Of a stretch of 64,000 nt of DNA, positions 60,786 through 64,000 are shown piece after piece. Made by a program: the position numbers and the translations under genes. Positions within the stretch are counted from its first letter, which is position 1. The number at the start of each line of letters is the position of its first letter. Where the stretch lies: contig CM046443.1 in NCBI GenBank assembly GCA_025506515.1, positions 20,118,700 through 20,182,699 on the forward strand. The letters are read 5' to 3'. The notes under the pieces were generated by a model. It saw only the letters and a list, made by a program, of their open reading frames with translations, did not search any database and was not told where the DNA came from. The DNA comes from Flaveria trinervia (taxonomy: Eukaryota; Streptophyta; Magnoliopsida; Asterales; Asteraceae).

Positions 60786-61717
60786 GTTTATATATTCAAA
60801 TACAATGTATACTCAAAGGATTTGATTTGATTTCAGATGAAATACGGATGAGATGATGCTCGACAGTCACAGTTCGAGGGTTTTGTTCTGATATTTTGAA
60901 GTGTAGATGAGAAATACGCATAAGTGTTCAATTTATATAAGAGAAATTTTAGGCGTATGAGCCCTGTTCGGACGCATGGTCCCTGTTTGGGCGTATGAAA
61001 ACCTAGAATTCACTTATTTTGTTAGACGCATGAGCACTGTTGTACGTTTTAAATCAGACGCATGGGAACTGTTCAGACGCATAAGCACAGTTTAGGCGCT
61101 TTTGCACTATTCAGTCGCATGGACTTTGTGAAATGTCTAACACTTGAAATTTTGGAACTATTTAGACGCATGAGACATGACAAACGTCTAACACAGAAAC
61201 ACTATTTAGACGCATGGGATTATCATCGTCTATGACAAAGCACTGATTTAACCCAAAATTTATATATTTGAATCACAAACTTACGTTTATATATTCAAAT
61301 ACAATGTATACTCAAAGGATTTGATTTGATTTCAGATGAAATACGGATGAGATGATGCTCGACATCGCAGTTCGAGGGTTTTGTTATGATATTTTGAAGT
61401 GTAGATGAGAAATACGCATAAGTGTTCAATTTATATAAGAGAAATTTTAGGCGTATGAGCCCTGTTCGGACGCATGGTCCCTGTTTGGGCGTATGAAAAC
61501 CTAGATTCACTTATTTTGTTAGACGCATGAGCACTGTGTACGTTTTAAATCAGACGCATGGGAACTGTTCAGACGCATAAGCACAGTTTAGGCGCTTTTG
61601 CACTGTTCAGTCGCATGGACTTTGTGAAATGTCTAACACTTGAAATTTTGAACTATTTAGACGCATGAGACATGACAACGTCTAACACAGAAACACTATT
61701 TAGACGCATGGATTATC
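60728..61717. repeat. Tandem duplication, 499-bp unit
   Basis: Copy 1 at 60,728-61,226 and copy 2 at 61,227 to about 61,717 both begin CGTCTATGACAAAGC and are near-identical, with scattered 1-2 bp indels. Each unit holds the TATA box, the splice donor and the repeat array. The array continues to about 61,915 with further GACGCATG units. Confidence 0.92.
60786..61226 (-). promoter_or_regulatory. Promoter-like module upstream of ORF3 in element B
   Basis: Minus strand: an array of CATGCGTCTAAA-like words (60,945-61,226), then TTATATAAAT at 60,931-60,940, then a leader of about 110-115 nt to the splice donor. A second copy of the whole module lies at 61,227-61,717. Confidence 0.5.
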
Positions 61718-61919
61718 ACAAACGCCCAACACTTGTAATTTTCAGATGTATTACACTGTTTAGACGCATGAGAATGAATCAAACGTCCAACACTTGTATT
61801 TTCATAGATGTATTACAAGTGTTTAGACGCATGGAAAACGTCCAACACTTGTATAATCCTGAAAATTTCATCATGCTCCTATTGAGGCGCATGTGCACTG
61901 TTTAGGTGCATGAGTTGAC

Positions 61920-63404
61920 TTTCATGATATTTCCAATTTCTTCACTTACACACTTTTTACGATTTAGATCCCCAAATTTTGAACTTTTTGCATATTGCAC
62001 TTTCAATCTATAAAATTTTATTTTCTATTTCTTTTTAAATTTCTTTTGTCCCTTCATTTTAGTCTCAACATAAAATCAAATATCATCTGATTTTCAACTT
62101 AAAAAGCATTTATTTGCAAAGATTATGTATATTCATATTGTAATTTTCAAACACATTCTATTTTCAGTTTACACACATACTTTGAACATAAAGCATCCTC
62201 CTTTCAATTCAACATTTCAAATTTTGATTATGATTATTGAATATTTTCTTAGAACAACTCTTTCAGTTATTACTCCCCCTAAATTTTTAAGTTTGAAAAA
62301 CTTATAAGTTTCTTATGAAAGAGAATAAGATCACACAGCACATTGAGACATTGCCTTCACACACAAAGACATGCATAAAAGAAAGATGAAAATAGAATCA
62401 AATTCTAATATTAAGCATAGAATAAATGTCTGCAGAGAGATCATATTAATGAAGATCAGCAAATTAAAATAAAATAAATGTGAAGCGTCATAGATAATGA
62501 ATATATCCTGATCAAGTGTGTTCCAGGTCAGTGATATCACAACAAAGGAGACACAAGATCTAAGGACAAACAATGAGTGTTTTTGACACAATTATCAACT
62601 CACTTACTTTTCAATTCTTGGATTGATTAGTGTTTATTTAGATATGACATGATGTAAAGCATACAGAGACTAAGAGAGCTCAACTATCGTCATGAAATGT
62701 AAGAAAGAACACATGCTCAACTTATTACCTGAAACATAGATATCACCAGAGTTCATGTTACTTAGTTAATAGAGGATGATCATGGATAACCATTTGATCA
62801 GCTCTGACTATTCATTTGAATAGGTTATGCACATTTGCATCTTTTTGCATCAAAAAGAGAATCCAGGTCTGTAATGACTTACAACAGAGGATATCTCAGT
62901 ACTTCAGGTCTATGATGAATCATAACAGAGAAGTGAAATGATGCTTTGTAACAGATCTCATGATTTCACATAGTTTCAACAGGTGTGAGAGATGTATCTT
63001 AACAAGCATTCATTCTGATAAGCTAAAACAACTTAAAAGTACTCAGATGAATACACACACGCATGTATGTTTAGTTTGATCACAAGAATTTACTTTTTCA
63101 GCATAATAGTCAGATATTGTCTACACATCATATCTGATCATGTCTAGACTTTATTAATGAGTGAAAAATGCAACTGATCTCACTAATGTACTATCATTTC
63201 TCACATGTTGCAAAACATAATCCTTTCTAAAAAAGCACAATTTTTGTATTTTTGATATATATTTTTGTATTTGTTTTTTCTATGAAAAACATAAAATCAC
63301 ACACACACAAAAATATAAAAAGGCAACTAACAATGAGAGTATCACTTATTATGATCTTTTGATTTAGGGAGATCACATATGATTTATAAGACCAATTGAT
63401 TCTA
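61920..63404 (-). other. Spacer between RNase H and the ORF3 promoter of element B
   Basis: No gene. Contains three loose copies of a CAGGTC(A/T)(G/A)T..CA.AACA.AG motif (62,522; 62,862; 62,902) resembling the direct repeat in the spacer of element A. Confidence 0.45.
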
Positions 63405-64000
63405 CTAAATACTCAAACCGTCCTGGTAGAAAGGCTTTATAAATAGATCTGCCAATTGTTTTTCTGTTGCAATTTGAATCAATATGATTAATCCTTTTTC
63501 AGAGTTATCTCTAAGAAAATGATATCGAATTTCGATATGTTTTGTTTTTGAGTGTTGAACAGGATTAGCTGTTATGAACATAGCAGCTGTGTTATCAATG
63601 TTAATTGGTGTTTTAAGAAAGTTGAATCCATAATCTAGTAATTGATTTTGCAATCAAAGGATTTGAGAACATCCTGCTGATGCAGCAATATACTCAGCTT
63701 CTGCAGTTGAAACAGAGACATTTGTTTGTTTCTTACATTGCCACGAGACTAATTGGGACCAAGAAATTGACACCCACCCGAAGTAGATTTTCTATCTGGA
63801 CAGCATCCACCATAATCACTATCTGTATATCCATATAGTTCAAAGTTACCCTCGTAAGGATACCAAAGCCCTAAGGCTGGTTTACCTTTGAGATATCTGA
63901 ATATCCTTTTGACAGCAATTAAGTAAGATTCTTTCGGGTCTGATTGATACCTGGCACATACACAAACAACATACATAATGTCTGGTCTAGATGCAGTAAG
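63405..64000 (-). pseudogene. Copia RNase H region of element B, partial
   Basis: Reads LTASRPDIMYVVCVCARYQ from the window edge, then YLKGKPALGLWYPYEGNFELYGYTDSDYGG and KSTSGGCQFLG. After a frameshift at about 63,750 it continues with the SAEAEY-type region, INIDNTAAMFITANPVQHSKTKHI, and EKQLADLFIKPF. A stop or shift also lies near 63,655. The upstream pol continues beyond the window. Confidence 0.88.

Larger units (their letters stand above)
56395..64000 (-). mobile_element. Copia element B (Sirevirus-like), runs off the window
   Basis: From low to high coordinates: 3' LTR, polypurine tract, ORF3, leader intron, duplicated promoter-like module, spacer, RNase H. The rest of pol and the 5' LTR lie past 64,000. 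Same plan as element A but diverged in sequence and with a much shorter LTR. Confidence 0.78.

Overview
This is plant nuclear DNA, from a eudicot and quite possibly Asteraceae. It is AT-rich, has GT-AG introns, and is dominated by nested Ty1/copia and Ty3/gypsy retrotransposons. The Asteraceae guess rests only on the resemblance of the extra retrotransposon ORFs at 44-50 kb and 57-60 kb to a family I associate with that group. The one gene that looks cellular and nearly intact is a five-exon ribosomal protein eS26 gene (RPS26, 31,477-33,107, + strand). A frameshifted piece of a leucine-rich-repeat (LRX / At4g06744-like) gene lies at 1-910. Almost everything else is mobile DNA or its decay products.

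Layout. 1-910: LRR pseudogene fragment. 2,195-6,818: a complete but dead Ty1/copia element with 168/170-bp LTRs and an AAAAG target duplication. 9,850-11,400: a Plant_tran (PIF/Harbinger-type) transposase relic split by a solo LTR (10,212-11,021). 14,047-about 31,326: a four-deep nest. A HARBI1-like DNA transposon holds a 2.7-kb gypsy solo LTR (14,461-29,382), which holds a 12.2-kb chromodomain-type gypsy element on the minus strand (14,832-27,028), whose reverse transcriptase holds a copia-type solo LTR (20,155-20,919). The three inner layers have exact 5-bp target duplications (ATTCA, CATAC, CTTCT). The outer transposon stops about 150 bp before the eS26 start codon.

36,912-41,968: a degenerate copia element with gag, protease and integrase but no reverse transcriptase. 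41,969-43,512: a hAT transposase relic (minus). 43,668-54,042: copia element 'A' (minus), internally deleted but keeping RNase H, a long extra ORF (ORF3) and an LTR. 54,043-56,394: a gypsy LTR plus the end of pol (minus). 56,395-64,000: copia element 'B' (minus), with 3' LTR, ORF3, spacer and RNase H, running off the window.

The most interesting signal is shared by copia elements A and B. Between RNase H and the 3' LTR each carries a long ORF3: an N-terminal domain with the motif MYPRFLQ, an acidic run, a coiled coil, and a C-terminal domain. In front of ORF3 each has a module that looks like an independent promoter. In order this is a CpG-containing repeat array, a TATATAA box, a leader of about 110 nt, a GT splice donor, an intron of 491-570 bp, and an AG acceptor at or just before the ORF3 ATG. 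In B this module is tandemly duplicated (499-bp unit). Related words (core CAGTCGTGCGACTG or its complement) also occur in the U3 of the element A LTRs and in an unrelated gypsy LTR. All boundaries and homologies here were read by eye.
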